The notes: generated by a model not told the origin, from the sequence alone. Positions 32,263 to 39,118 are shown, counted from the stretch's first letter. The stretch: DNA of 58,779 bases from Oscillibacter sp. (GCA_017446225.1 JAFSRH010000023.1:1-58779), one strand, 5' to 3'. Translations and numbers: made by a program.

Positions 32263-32302
32263 ACGCTCAAAAGCGTGACATTTATCTCCGAAAAATCGTG
32301 AC
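32263..32302. repeat. Dyad and direct repeats upstream of the PTS operon
   Basis: ACGCT-CAAA-AGCGT (32263-32276) is a 5-bp dyad, and CGTGACNTNNAT occurs twice (starting 32274 and 32297, 23 bases apart). They lie 40-85 bases upstream of the predicted transcription start, where an activator would bind. Further upstream, AAAAGTACA (32221-32229) matches a site in front of the GH32 gene. Confidence 0.45.
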
Positions 32303-32306
32303 GTAA

Positions 32307-32336
32307 ATCAGGTGCAATCCGCCTGATTTTTTTTTA
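32307..32336 (+). terminator. Intrinsic terminator of the sensing operon, overlapping the PTS promoter
   Basis: AATCAGG (32307-32313) pairs with CCTGATT (32322-32328), followed by a run of T residues. It lies about 140 bases after the stop of the solute-binding-protein gene. Its T-run leads directly into the -10 box of the next promoter. Confidence 0.75.
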
Positions 32337-32340
32337 TAAT
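32312..32340 (+). promoter_or_regulatory. Promoter of the PTS operon (activator-dependent type)
   Basis: A consensus -10 TATAAT (32335-32340) has only GTGCAA (32312-32317) at the -35 position with a 17-base spacer. The poor -35 and the dyads upstream suggest a need for an activator such as the adjacent response regulator. The start of transcription would be near 32347, giving a leader of about 45 bases. Confidence 0.6.
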
Positions 32341-32391
32341 TCCCCTATTCTCACAGGACACTGGAAACCGTATCATGAAGGGGGAATGAAT

Positions 32392-32811
32392 ATGCGTTAT
32401 CTCCTGTTTATCAGTCACGGAGGCTTCGCCGATGGACTGACGGAGGCTCTGGGGATGATGGTAGGACAGCGGGAGGATGTCGTCAAGGTCGCCTTCCGGG
32501 ACGGCATGGGCTTGCCGGAGTTCAAAGAGCACGTCCGGCAAGCCATTGCGCCCATGACTCGCGATGATGAAATCGTTGTCATGGCGGACCTTGTCAGCGG
32601 CTCCCCGCTGGCAACGACTATGGACGCGCTCTCCGAACACGTGGACTTGGCGAAAGTGCGCGCCGTGGCCGGCATGAATCTGCCCATGGCCCTGACCGCC
32701 GTGGAGAACGAAGAAGAATCGCTGGACGACACGGTCTCCGCTATGATGGAGGTTGCCAAGGAACAGGTGACGCCCTTCAAACTGGATACCGGCGCGGAGG
32801 ACGACATCTGA
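32392..32811 (+). CDS. PTS mannose/fructose/sorbose-family EIIA (LevD-like)
   Basis: A 139-residue EIIA of the mannose family. ATG 32392 is used because AAGGGGG lies 7 bases upstream; ATG 32386 is too close to it. The phosphoacceptor His 9 lies in LLFISHGGFADGL, and the second motif VVMADLVSGSPL is typical. It receives the phosphate from HPr and passes it to EIIB. It is the first gene of a complete four-subunit transporter operon (EIIA, EIIB, EIIC, EIID) 34 bases ahead of the EIIB gene. Confidence 0.95.
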   Translation: MRYLLFISHGGFADGLTEALGMMVGQREDVVKVAFRDGMGLPEFKEHVRQAIAPMTRDDEIVVMADLVSGSPLATTMDALSEHVDLAKVRAVAGMNLPMALTAVENEEESLDDTVSAMMEVAKEQVTPFKLDTGAEDDI

Positions 32812-32845
32812 GCAACGTTAAATCAAAACAGGGAGGATTTGTTTC

Positions 32846-33340
32846 ATGATTACCTTTATCCGCATTGACGACCGCATGATTCACGGACAGACCTGCACCC
32901 GCTGGGCGCTGGAGTATCCCTGTACCGGCCTTATCGCCGTCAATGACAAGGCGGCTACCAACTCCGTGTTGAAGGCCGCCTACAAAAACGCCATTGCCGA
33001 TAAAAAGACCTTCGTCTGGACGCTGGCCGACTGGCAGGCCAAAAAGGAAAAAGTGCTCTCTTCCAAGGACCAGTATTTCCTGATCACAAAGGACCCCGTG
33101 GACATGGCCAAAGTCCTGTTGGATCAGCCCTTTGACCCCGGCATTAAGGACATCATTGTCGGGCCGTGCAACGACCGTCCCGGCGCCGTGAAACTGGGCA
33201 ACAACCAGTCCATCACACAGGATGAGGCGGCGGCTTTTGAAAAGCTCATGGCCGCGGGCTACAATATCGAGTTCGCCCTTGTCAAAGAAACCGCTATCGG
33301 CAACTGGAAGAAATTCCGCGGACAGTTCGGTTACAACTGA
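32846..33340 (+). CDS. PTS mannose/fructose/sorbose-family EIIB (LevE-like)
   Basis: A 164-residue EIIB. The phosphoacceptor His 13 lies in FIRIDDRMIHGQ, the family signature, and the fold continues with LIAVNDKAATNSVLKAAYKNA and IIVGPCNDRPGAVKLG. It transfers phosphate from EIIA to the incoming sugar at the EIIC/EIID complex. GGGAGGATT precedes the ATG. Substrate cannot be told from EIIB; the neighbouring fructan hydrolase suggests fructose (or mannose). Confidence 0.95.
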   Translation: MITFIRIDDRMIHGQTCTRWALEYPCTGLIAVNDKAATNSVLKAAYKNAIADKKTFVWTLADWQAKKEKVLSSKDQYFLITKDPVDMAKVLLDQPFDPGIKDIIVGPCNDRPGAVKLGNNQSITQDEAAAFEKLMAAGYNIEFALVKETAIGNWKKFRGQFGYN

Positions 33341-33375
33341 ATCCACCTTCATGCGGAACAGAAAGGAATCGCGCT

Positions 33376-34215
33376 ATGACGATTAATGTTGTACAGGCGG
33401 CGCTTCTTGGCCTGTGCGCCTGCCTCTCCTCCATGCCCGGTCTCGGCGGCACCACGTTCGGCAACTACACGCTGGGCCGTCCCCTTGTCGCCGGTCTTGT
33501 CGTTGGACTGATTTTAGGGAACGTACCGATGGGCATCATGCTCGGCGCGGCGGTACAGGTCGTGTACATTGCGCTGGTCACCCCCGGCGGAACGGTCTCC
33601 GCCGATGTGCGCGCCATTTCCTACATTGGTATCCCGCTGGCCATGCTCTACGCCGCCGGCATGGGCTGGACCGGCGCGGAGTCGGAGGCGCAAAACTTCG
33701 CCGTCACCATGGCCGCCACGGTCGGCACGCTCGGCACCGTCCTGTTCTACGGCACCGCCACCATGAACCTGATCTGGCAGCACTGGGGCATGAGACAGGT
33801 CGATGAAGGCAAGCTGGACAGCCTCTATCTGGTCGACTGGGTATTCCCGTGGATTTCCCACATCATCTGCTCCTTCATCCCCACGTTCATTATCTGCCTG
33901 ATGGGTTCCAACATGGTTCAGGTCATCAAGGACTATCTGCCCATGGACGGCCTCGCCATGAAAACGCTGTTCACGGTCGGATCGCTTCTGCCGTCCGTTG
34001 GCGTTGCCATCCTCCTCAAACAGGTGGTTTCCAAGCCTGTGGATTTCCTGACCTTCTTCTTCGGCTTCACGCTGTGCGCGTTCATGCACCTGAACCTGAT
34101 CGGATGCGCCATTGTGGGCGGGTTCTTTGCCATCATGAATTACAACATCCGTGTTCTCGCGCTGCGTCCGGTCGCGGCGGTCGGCGCGGCTGACGATGAC
34201 GAGGAGGACATCTGA
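33376..34215 (+). CDS. PTS mannose/fructose/sorbose-family EIIC (LevF-like)
   Basis: A 279-residue membrane subunit with several hydrophobic helices. The N-terminal AALLGLCACLSSMPGLGGTTFGNYTLGRPLVAGLVVGLILG and the following GAAVQVVYIALVTPGGTVSAD match the EII-Sor/Man C family. It forms the sugar channel together with EIID. AAAGGAAT precedes the ATG, and the stop lies 2 bases before the EIID start. Confidence 0.95.
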   Translation: MTINVVQAALLGLCACLSSMPGLGGTTFGNYTLGRPLVAGLVVGLILGNVPMGIMLGAAVQVVYIALVTPGGTVSADVRAISYIGIPLAMLYAAGMGWTGAESEAQNFAVTMAATVGTLGTVLFYGTATMNLIWQHWGMRQVDEGKLDSLYLVDWVFPWISHIICSFIPTFIICLMGSNMVQVIKDYLPMDGLAMKTLFTVGSLLPSVGVAILLKQVVSKPVDFLTFFFGFTLCAFMHLNLIGCAIVGGFFAIMNYNIRVLALRPVAAVGAADDDEEDI

Positions 34216-34217
34216 CC

Positions 34218-35045
34218 ATGAAAACGCTCTCCAAAAAGACTTTAACCAAGTCCTTCAATCACTGGTTCTACGGGAACCTGACCTGCTTCTCTCAGGAGCA
34301 TATGCAGACCTTCGGCTATATGCTCTCCATGCTCCCGGTCATTAAGGAACTCTACGACACCAACGAGGAACGCACGCAGAAACTGAAAACGTACTCCACG
34401 TTCTTCAATACGGAGCCTCAGGTCGGTTCCGTTGTGGTCGGCATTACGACCGGTATGGAAGAGGCCCGCGCCAACGGGGAAGACGTGGACGATGAGACGA
34501 TTAACGGTATCCGCGCCGGTCTGATGGGTCCTCTGGCGGGTATCGGCGACTCGCTGGTAGTCGGTACGCTCCTTCCGATTCTGCTGGGTATCGCGCTGGG
34601 CCTGTCGGGCGGCGGCTCTCCCTTGGGCGCAATCTTCTACATTCTCGTCTGGAATATCGGAATGTATCTGCTGATGCGCTTCATGTACTTCAAGGGCTAC
34701 GAACTGGGCGGACGCGCCGTGGAAGTGCTCGTGGGCGAAAAGGCGAACGCGATCCGGGAATCGATCATTATGCTGGGCACGATGGTAATCGGCGGCGTCA
34801 CGGCGTCATGGATTAACATCACGACCTCCTTCAAAATGCTGAACTCGGAAGGCGGCGTGATTGTCGATTTGCAAAAGACGCTCAATGACGTGTATCCGTC
34901 CCTTCTCAGCGCGGTGTTCGTGCTGATTTGCTGGTATCTGCTCAGCAAAAAGCGCATGAGTCCGTTACTGGTCATGCTGATTCTGGTCGCCGTGGCCTTT
35001 GTGGGCGTACTGGTCGGCTTCTTTGATCCGGGTCTCAGCTACTGA
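34218..35045 (+). CDS. PTS mannose/fructose/sorbose-family EIID (LevG-like)
   Basis: A 275-residue membrane-associated subunit. It has the EIID pattern: an N-terminal amphipathic part (WFYGNLTCFSQEHMQTFGYMLSMLPVIKELY), then FFNTEPQVGSVVVGITTGMEEARAN, then IRAGLMGPLAGIGDSLVVGTLLPIL and a C-terminal helix pair. Together with EIIC it forms the permease. The ribosome site of this gene lies inside the end of the EIIC gene (GACGAGGAGGACATC). Confidence 0.95.
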   Translation: MKTLSKKTLTKSFNHWFYGNLTCFSQEHMQTFGYMLSMLPVIKELYDTNEERTQKLKTYSTFFNTEPQVGSVVVGITTGMEEARANGEDVDDETINGIRAGLMGPLAGIGDSLVVGTLLPILLGIALGLSGGGSPLGAIFYILVWNIGMYLLMRFMYFKGYELGGRAVEVLVGEKANAIRESIIMLGTMVIGGVTASWINITTSFKMLNSEGGVIVDLQKTLNDVYPSLLSAVFVLICWYLLSKKRMSPLLVMLILVAVAFVGVLVGFFDPGLSY

Positions 35046-35066
35046 GCCGTTCCGCCGGAAAATCCC

Positions 35067-35336
35067 ATGCTGACCAAAGAACAACTCTTGGATGAGGCCC
35101 GGAAGCAGAAAAAAGCCCTCTCTATCATGGGACGTTGGAGAAACTGGCTGTTTGTCCTGACCACTTCCCTGATGGTGCTGGCGGTGTTCGGACTGCGCAA
35201 GAACGGCGCCCTGTTTGTCATGGGTATCATTTCGGTCGTGCTGGCGGTACTCTGCTTCGTCTTTCTTCTGCTTGTCAACCTCAGTATCCGCAACGGACAC
35301 CGTAACGTGGAACGACTGTTGGACTCGATTCAATAA
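35067..35336 (+). CDS. Small two-helix membrane protein following EIID
   Basis: An 89-residue protein with two membrane helices (about 26-42 and 48-72) and charged ends (KEQLLDEARKQKKAL at the start; NGHRNVERLLDSIQ at the end). I do not recognise a family. It lies 21 bases after the EIID gene and ahead of a terminator, so it belongs to the PTS operon. Lev-type PTS operons of streptococci carry a small accessory gene (levX) in the same position; homology to it is not shown here. The Shine-Dalgarno site (GGAAAA) is weak. Confidence 0.72.
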   Translation: MLTKEQLLDEARKQKKALSIMGRWRNWLFVLTTSLMVLAVFGLRKNGALFVMGIISVVLAVLCFVFLLLVNLSIRNGHRNVERLLDSIQ

Positions 35337-35372
35337 AAACGCCATCTCTTCTTTTCTCACCTCCCTTTCACA

Positions 35373-35421
35373 GCCCGCAGGGCTGGCCGGTTTCCGCCGG
35401 CTGTCCCTGCGGCGCATTTTT
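35373..35421 (+). terminator. Hairpin with T-run between the PTS operon and the HAD gene
   Basis: A two-part stem (CCGCAGGG 35375-35382 with CCCTGCGG 35405-35412, and CTGGCCGG 35383-35390 with CCGGCTGT 35397-35404) is followed by TTTTT (35417-35421). It lies 19 bases before the HAD start codon, with no promoter seen between. Confidence 0.75.
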
Positions 35422-35439
35422 CGGGCATGGGGTGATGTT

Positions 35440-36270
35440 ATGAACAGGTATTCCGTCATCCTGCTGGACATTGACGGAACCCTTCTGGATTCCCGCAATG
35501 AAATTTCTAATAACACGAAAAATCTTCTGAAACGTTTGGAGAAAAAAGGCGTTCCCATTGTGCTGGCCTCCGCCAGAGCGCCGGGAGAAGTGGAACTGGT
35601 CGCGCGTCAGGCGGACGTACACGCCCCCGTGATTTGCTATGACGGCGGCCTGATTCTGGATGAAAACCGGTCCATTATGGAAGATATCGGCATGGAAAAA
35701 GGGGTCGCGCTCGCGTTCAAGGCCTTCGCGGAAGGGCGTTTCCCGGACGTTTGCGTCAGCAGTTACATCTATGACATCTGGGTCGTGGACAGTCAGGAAA
35801 ACGAATGGGTCCGACATCTGGCGAAACTGAACAGGAAGGAACCTTTACAGGGTAGTCTCTCTTCGGCGGTCAGAATCAGCAACCACGTCCACAAATTTCT
35901 TTGCATGGGGGTTTCCCGGAGGATTCAGGAGTTAAAGGAACACGCGGAAGCGGCGTTTCCGGAGCTGGACTTTCTGCTTTCCGGTACCGTCTATCTGGAA
36001 GTGGTGAAGAAAGGCGTGTCCAAGTACGCGGCCATGGAAAAGATACGGCGTTATTACAACATTGACGCGGGCCAGATTGTCGCCGTGGGGGACTATTATG
36101 TAGATATTGAGATGTTACGCGCGGCGGGCATGGGAATCGCCATGGGCAACGCGCCGGAAGCCGTCAAACACGCGGCGGACCGCGTAACGGCCAATAACGA
36201 CGATGACGGCGTTTATATTGCCCTGAAAGGCCTGCGTTTTCAGGCCGTACCGGAAAAATCCCCCCTGTAA
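35440..36270 (+). CDS. Cof-type HAD-IIB sugar-phosphate phosphatase
   Basis: A 276-residue HAD hydrolase. ATG 35440 follows GGGGTGAT; the reading frame runs further upstream into the preceding gene without a start signal. Motif I is LLDIDGTLLDS (nucleophile Asp 10, acid Asp 12), motif II VLASARAPGE, motif III Lys in the KKGVSKYAAMEKI segment and motif IV VGDYYVDIEML. The IIB cap lies between motifs II and III. Cof-type enzymes remove phosphate from sugar phosphates, FMN or PLP. Position after the PTS suggests a sugar phosphate. The stop codon lies in the loop of a terminator. Confidence 0.9.
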   Translation: MNRYSVILLDIDGTLLDSRNEISNNTKNLLKRLEKKGVPIVLASARAPGEVELVARQADVHAPVICYDGGLILDENRSIMEDIGMEKGVALAFKAFAEGRFPDVCVSSYIYDIWVVDSQENEWVRHLAKLNRKEPLQGSLSSAVRISNHVHKFLCMGVSRRIQELKEHAEAAFPELDFLLSGTVYLEVVKKGVSKYAAMEKIRRYYNIDAGQIVAVGDYYVDIEMLRAAGMGIAMGNAPEAVKHAADRVTANNDDDGVYIALKGLRFQAVPEKSPL

Positions 36271-36284
36271 AGGGGGATTTTTTT
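36254..36284. terminator. Bidirectional terminator between the HAD gene and the convergent membrane gene
   Basis: AAAAATCCCCC / GGGGGATTTTT, an 11-bp stem with a 7-base loop and T-runs on both strands. The HAD stop codon (36268-36270) lies in the loop. It ends 5 bases from the stop of the minus-strand gene at 36289. Confidence 0.92.
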
Positions 36285-36288
36285 GAAA

Positions 36289-36714
36289 CTATCGCCATGA
36301 GCGCCGACCCCGCTTTTTTGCGCGCGGACGCCCCAGCAGTCCCGCCGCGGCGCCTCCAACGACCGCCCACAGCAGCAGACTTCCGCCGTGCCCTGTCCAC
36401 GCGATCCGCTTCCAGCTCAACAGGCCCACGCACAGTAAAAGCGCCGTAAACAGTACCGCCACGAGCGCGGCGGAAACCAGCGATCCCCACGGCGTATGCC
36501 GCGCCACGCTGAGCGCGCCGGCAAATCCGGCGGCGGCCGTCAGGCCCAGCAGAACCGGAAAGCCGTTCGCCTCGTTGACCGCGCCCGACATCATGACCGC
36601 GGCCAGCAGTCCCGCGCCGCACGTCCAGACCACCAGCGACAGCAGAACCCCGCGCGCAATCACCAGCCATAACGCCCCGGACTTCCGGCGTACCGTTGTT
36701 TTTTCCCCGCTCAT
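36289..36714 (-). CDS. TIGR04086-like small membrane protein
   Basis: A 141-residue membrane protein with four helices (about 15-38, 48-66, 72-90 and 108-126) and a very basic C-terminal tail. ATG 36714 follows GGGGAGG; the longer open frame reaching into yajC has no start signal. Size, four-helix layout and position right after yajC match the clostridial TIGR04086 family, whose function is unknown. In many Clostridia the SCIFF peptide gene and its radical-SAM enzyme follow; neither is seen here. The ribosome site lies in a large hairpin (36722-36770). Confidence 0.78.
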   Translation of the reverse strand: MSGEKTTVRRKSGALWLVIARGVLLSLVVWTCGAGLLAAVMMSGAVNEANGFPVLLGLTAAAGFAGALSVARHTPWGSLVSAALVAVLFTALLLCVGLLSWKRIAWTGHGGSLLLWAVVGGAAAGLLGRPRAKKRGRRSWR

Positions 36715-36721
36715 ACGAAAC

Positions 36722-36770
36722 CTCCCCGAACACACGCCCACGTTTTCACGTTCAGCGTATGTCCGGGGAG
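36722..36770 (-). promoter_or_regulatory. RBS-sequestering hairpin between yajC and the TIGR04086-like gene
   Basis: The 49 bases between the two genes fold almost entirely: a 17-bp stem (three G.U pairs) and then ACGT-GAAA-ACGT, a 4-bp stem with a GAAA loop. The 3' arm ends in CGGGGAG, part of the GGGGAGG Shine-Dalgarno site of the downstream gene. It starts 6 bases after the yajC stop. No T-run follows, so it is not an ordinary terminator; translational control is more likely. Confidence 0.65.
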
Positions 36771-36776
36771 CGCGCG

Positions 36777-37163
36777 TTATGACTTCGATTCTTCCTCCGG
36801 TACCGGCGCGCCGTTCAACTGCGTTTCCGGCTTTTTGTCCAGCGACACGGACGCGTCTTTTTCCTTTTCGGCGGGTTCGGCCTTGGCGGGTTCGGCCTGT
36901 TCCGTGCTCTGTACGCCCAGACTGGACACCGCCCACTTCGCCAGCTCCAAACGTACCCGGTCCTCACTGGTTTCTATAATCACCGTGTTGTTCGGCGTGA
37001 CGTAGACAATCTTGCCCACAATGCCCCCGATACTGGTAATGACGTCTCCCTTTTTGAGATTGTCGCGCATTTCCTGCGCCTGTTTCTTGCGCTTGTTCTC
37101 CGGGCGAATCATGAAAAAGTACATAATCGCTATCATCGCCGCAATCATGAGCATACTTTCCAT
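36777..37163 (-). CDS. yajC: Preprotein translocase subunit YajC
   Basis: A 128-residue protein with a single N-terminal membrane helix (about 3-19, MLMIAAMIAIMYFFMIRP) followed by the signature RPENKRKKQAQEMRDNLKKGDVITSIGGIVGKI and TVIIET. The C-terminal 40 residues are a charged Ala/Glu/Lys/Pro-rich tail. YajC associates with SecDF-SecYEG at the membrane. The gene has its own promoter (37213-37240). SecD/SecF genes, which often follow yajC in other bacteria, are absent here. Confidence 0.95.
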   Translation of the reverse strand: MESMLMIAAMIAIMYFFMIRPENKRKKQAQEMRDNLKKGDVITSIGGIVGKIVYVTPNNTVIIETSEDRVRLELAKWAVSSLGVQSTEQAEPAKAEPAEKEKDASVSLDKKPETQLNGAPVPEEESKS

Positions 37164-37212
37164 AGACAGGTCTCCTTCCGTTGGCTGGCGGTCGTTCCGC
37201 GGCAGTGTGTCT

Positions 37213-37240
37213 ATTATAGCAGAGGTTTCCTATTTTGCAA
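37213..37240 (-). promoter_or_regulatory. Promoter of yajC
   Basis: On the minus strand TTGCAA (37240-37235), a 16-base spacer and TATAAT (37218-37213) with an extended -10 TG. The start would be about 45 bases upstream of the yajC ATG. Confidence 0.75.
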
Positions 37241-37258
37241 GGGGTTTCTTTGCAAAAT
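37232..37258. repeat. 9-bp perfect inverted repeat over the yajC -35 region
   Basis: ATTTTGCAA (37232-37240) and TTGCAAAAT (37250-37258) with a 9-base spacer. One arm contains the yajC -35 box. No T-run follows on either strand, so an operator is more likely than a terminator. Confidence 0.6.
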
Positions 37259-37303
37259 TCTCAATAATGGAATAATGATTTCTTTAACCGCAACATGGTT
37301 AGG

Positions 37304-37774
37304 TTACAAGAGATTACGGATAATCATAATAATAGACATGATAAAGAGGCTGATGTACATGAAGTAACACAAAAAGGGAGACAAAGGAAATCTAAAAAAT
37401 CGGCCTCCTTTAATTTCCTCATCCTCTATAGATATACGCTGCATATTTAAAGGCAAAAATTCTACAAATTTTGCGTATGTTTTTGCGCTTGCTTCTGCCT
37501 TTTTTAATGCACCTATTGTGATATATAGAAATATCCACGATAAAATTGAGGCTATAATTGGAAAAAGAATCATAGGAAATCCGGACAAATCCACACCCAT
37601 TGCCACAGAAAGATTAGGCAGGAACAATATCAATAAATTTGCGTAAAACAACCTAAATGCCATGTTCCAGAGGTTGTCATACCGGTATTGCCATTCTGCT
37701 CGGTAAATTTCCATAAGGCTTAGGAAATGTTCAAGCATAAAATCTTGCTGTTGAAAACCGTTCCTTTTCATCAT
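37304..37774 (-). CDS. AT-rich three-helix membrane protein, unrecognised
   Basis: A 156-residue protein; ATG 37774 (or the adjacent ATG 37771) follows AGGAG. Three hydrophobic segments are visible (about 48-70, 75-98 and 135-154), separated by a charged stretch with KKAEASAKTYAKFVEFLPLN. I do not recognise a family; small multi-helix effector-type membrane proteins look similar in outline. Base composition is far from its neighbours: the line 37501-37560 has 16 G+C in 60 bases against roughly 60 percent around it, which suggests recent acquisition. It begins 8 bases after the tgt stop and separates tgt from yajC, which are normally adjacent. Confidence 0.75.
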   Translation of the reverse strand: MMKRNGFQQQDFMLEHFLSLMEIYRAEWQYRYDNLWNMAFRLFYANLLILFLPNLSVAMGVDLSGFPMILFPIIASILSWIFLYITIGALKKAEASAKTYAKFVEFLPLNMQRISIEDEEIKGGRFFRFPLSPFLCYFMYISLFIMSIIMIIRNLL

Positions 37775-37782
37775 TGATACTC

Positions 37783-38916
37783 CTAAATCCGCCGCGCGAG
37801 ACGTTCCGCGTACGCGCGGTAAAAGGCCTCGTACTGTCCGGCCGCAATGGCCCGACGGATTCCGTCCATCAGGTCGTTGTAGAAGCGCAGATTGTGCAGT
37901 ACCGCCAGACGGAGCGCAAGCACTTCTTCCGCTTTGAACAGGTGCCGCAGATACGCCCTTGAATAGTGTCGGCACAGCGGACAGGCACAGCGTTCGCTCA
38001 CGGGACGCTCATCGGAAGCGTACTTTTCGTTCAGGATGTTAATGGTACCGTCCCACGTGAAGAGCTTTCCATGTCGGCCGTTGCGGGAGGGCATGACGCA
38101 GTCGAAAAAGTCCACGCCGCGCCGGACCGCTTCCAATATGTTGACCGGCGTCCCAACGCCCATGAGGTAGCGGGGCTTGTCCGGCGGCATACGCGTTTCC
38201 ACGGCCTCTATGATTTCGTACATGACTTCGGCGGGTTCCCCGACCGCAAGTCCGCCGATTGCGTAGCCGTCACAGTTCAGCTCGGCGATCCGCTCCATGT
38301 GCCAGATGCGTAAATCGGCGTAAGTCGCGCCCTGATTGATACCAAACAGCAGTTGTCCCGGGTTGAGCGTCTCCGGGCGGGCGTTGAGGCGTACGTGCTC
38401 GGCCTGACAGCGTTCCAGCCAACGTAACGTGCGCTCACAGCTCGCCTTGGCGTACGCGTACGGCGCGGGATTTTCCACGCACTCGTCAAAGGCCATGGCG
38501 ATGTCGCTGCCCAGATTGGATTGTATCCGTATGGACTCTTCCGGACCCATGAAAATCCGGTGTCCGTCAATATGGGACGCAAACTCCACGCCTTCTTCCC
38601 GGATTTTGCGTAACGGCGCCAGCGAAAACACCTGAAAGCCGCCGGAATCGGTCAGAATCGGGCCGTCCCAGCTCATGAAGCGGTGGAGGCCGCCCAGCGC
38701 CCGGATACGTTCATCCCCGGGGCGCAAATGGAGATGGTACGTGTTCGACAACTCGATCTGACAGCCCACGTCCCGCAAATCCCACGCGGAAACGCCGCCC
38801 TTGATGGCCGCCTGTGTGCCCACGTTCATAAACACGGGCGTCTCGACCGCGCCGCCGTGGGCACAACGGAAACGTCCGCGCCGCGCGCGGCCGTCCGTGG
38901 AAAGTACCTGAAACAT
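37783..38916 (-). CDS. tgt: tRNA-guanine transglycosylase (bacterial type)
   Basis: A 377-residue enzyme. ATG 38916 is preferred because AAGGGG lies upstream and the length then matches the family. The general base lies in LTDSGGFQVFSL (Asp about 90), the nucleophile in FDCVMPSRNGRHG (Asp about 272), the base-recognition loop is GGLAVGEP, and zinc ligands are CACPLC plus His 341 (Cys 310, 312, 315). It exchanges guanine-34 for preQ1 or queuine in tRNAs with GUN anticodons. QueT at 9579-10085 could supply the precursor; queuosine synthesis genes are not seen. A strong promoter is at 38952-38980. Confidence 0.97.
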   Translation of the reverse strand: MFQVLSTDGRARRGRFRCAHGGAVETPVFMNVGTQAAIKGGVSAWDLRDVGCQIELSNTYHLHLRPGDERIRALGGLHRFMSWDGPILTDSGGFQVFSLAPLRKIREEGVEFASHIDGHRIFMGPEESIRIQSNLGSDIAMAFDECVENPAPYAYAKASCERTLRWLERCQAEHVRLNARPETLNPGQLLFGINQGATYADLRIWHMERIAELNCDGYAIGGLAVGEPAEVMYEIIEAVETRMPPDKPRYLMGVGTPVNILEAVRRGVDFFDCVMPSRNGRHGKLFTWDGTINILNEKYASDERPVSERCACPLCRHYSRAYLRHLFKAEEVLALRLAVLHNLRFYNDLMDGIRRAIAAGQYEAFYRAYAERLARRI

Positions 38917-38951
38917 ATGCCCTGCCCCTTCTGCGTTGCGTAGTGTAGCGT

Positions 38952-38980
38952 ATTCTATCATTCCGGACGTGGCGTGTCAA
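38952..38980 (-). promoter_or_regulatory. Sigma-A promoter of tgt
   Basis: On the minus strand TTGACA (38980-38975), 17-base spacer, TAGAAT (38957-38952), about 36 bases before the tgt ATG. Confidence 0.85.
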
Positions 38981-39055
38981 GGCTGTAAGCGCGCGGTTTC
39001 CAAATCAGGGAGGCATTGGCAATCCCCCTGAGACGCGCGGGGCGCGCAAAATATC

Positions 39056-39084
39056 TTGACAGATTTGCCCTTTACGGGTATCAT
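39056..39084 (+). promoter_or_regulatory. Sigma-A promoter of the pyrH-polC operon
   Basis: TTGACA (39056-39061), 17-base spacer, TATCAT (39079-39084), 34 bases before the pyrH ATG. It is divergent from the tgt promoter. Confidence 0.88.
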
Positions 39085-39118
39085 ACAAGTAAGAAAGAAG
39101 CGTTGAGGAGGAGATTAG

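Noticed and set aside
32300-32340. Sigma-54 promoter for the PTS operon, as in Bacillus levDEFG
   Set aside because: No GG/GC pair with -24/-12 spacing is present, the -10 is consensus TATAAT, and the linked regulator is LuxR-type, not a sigma-54 activator.
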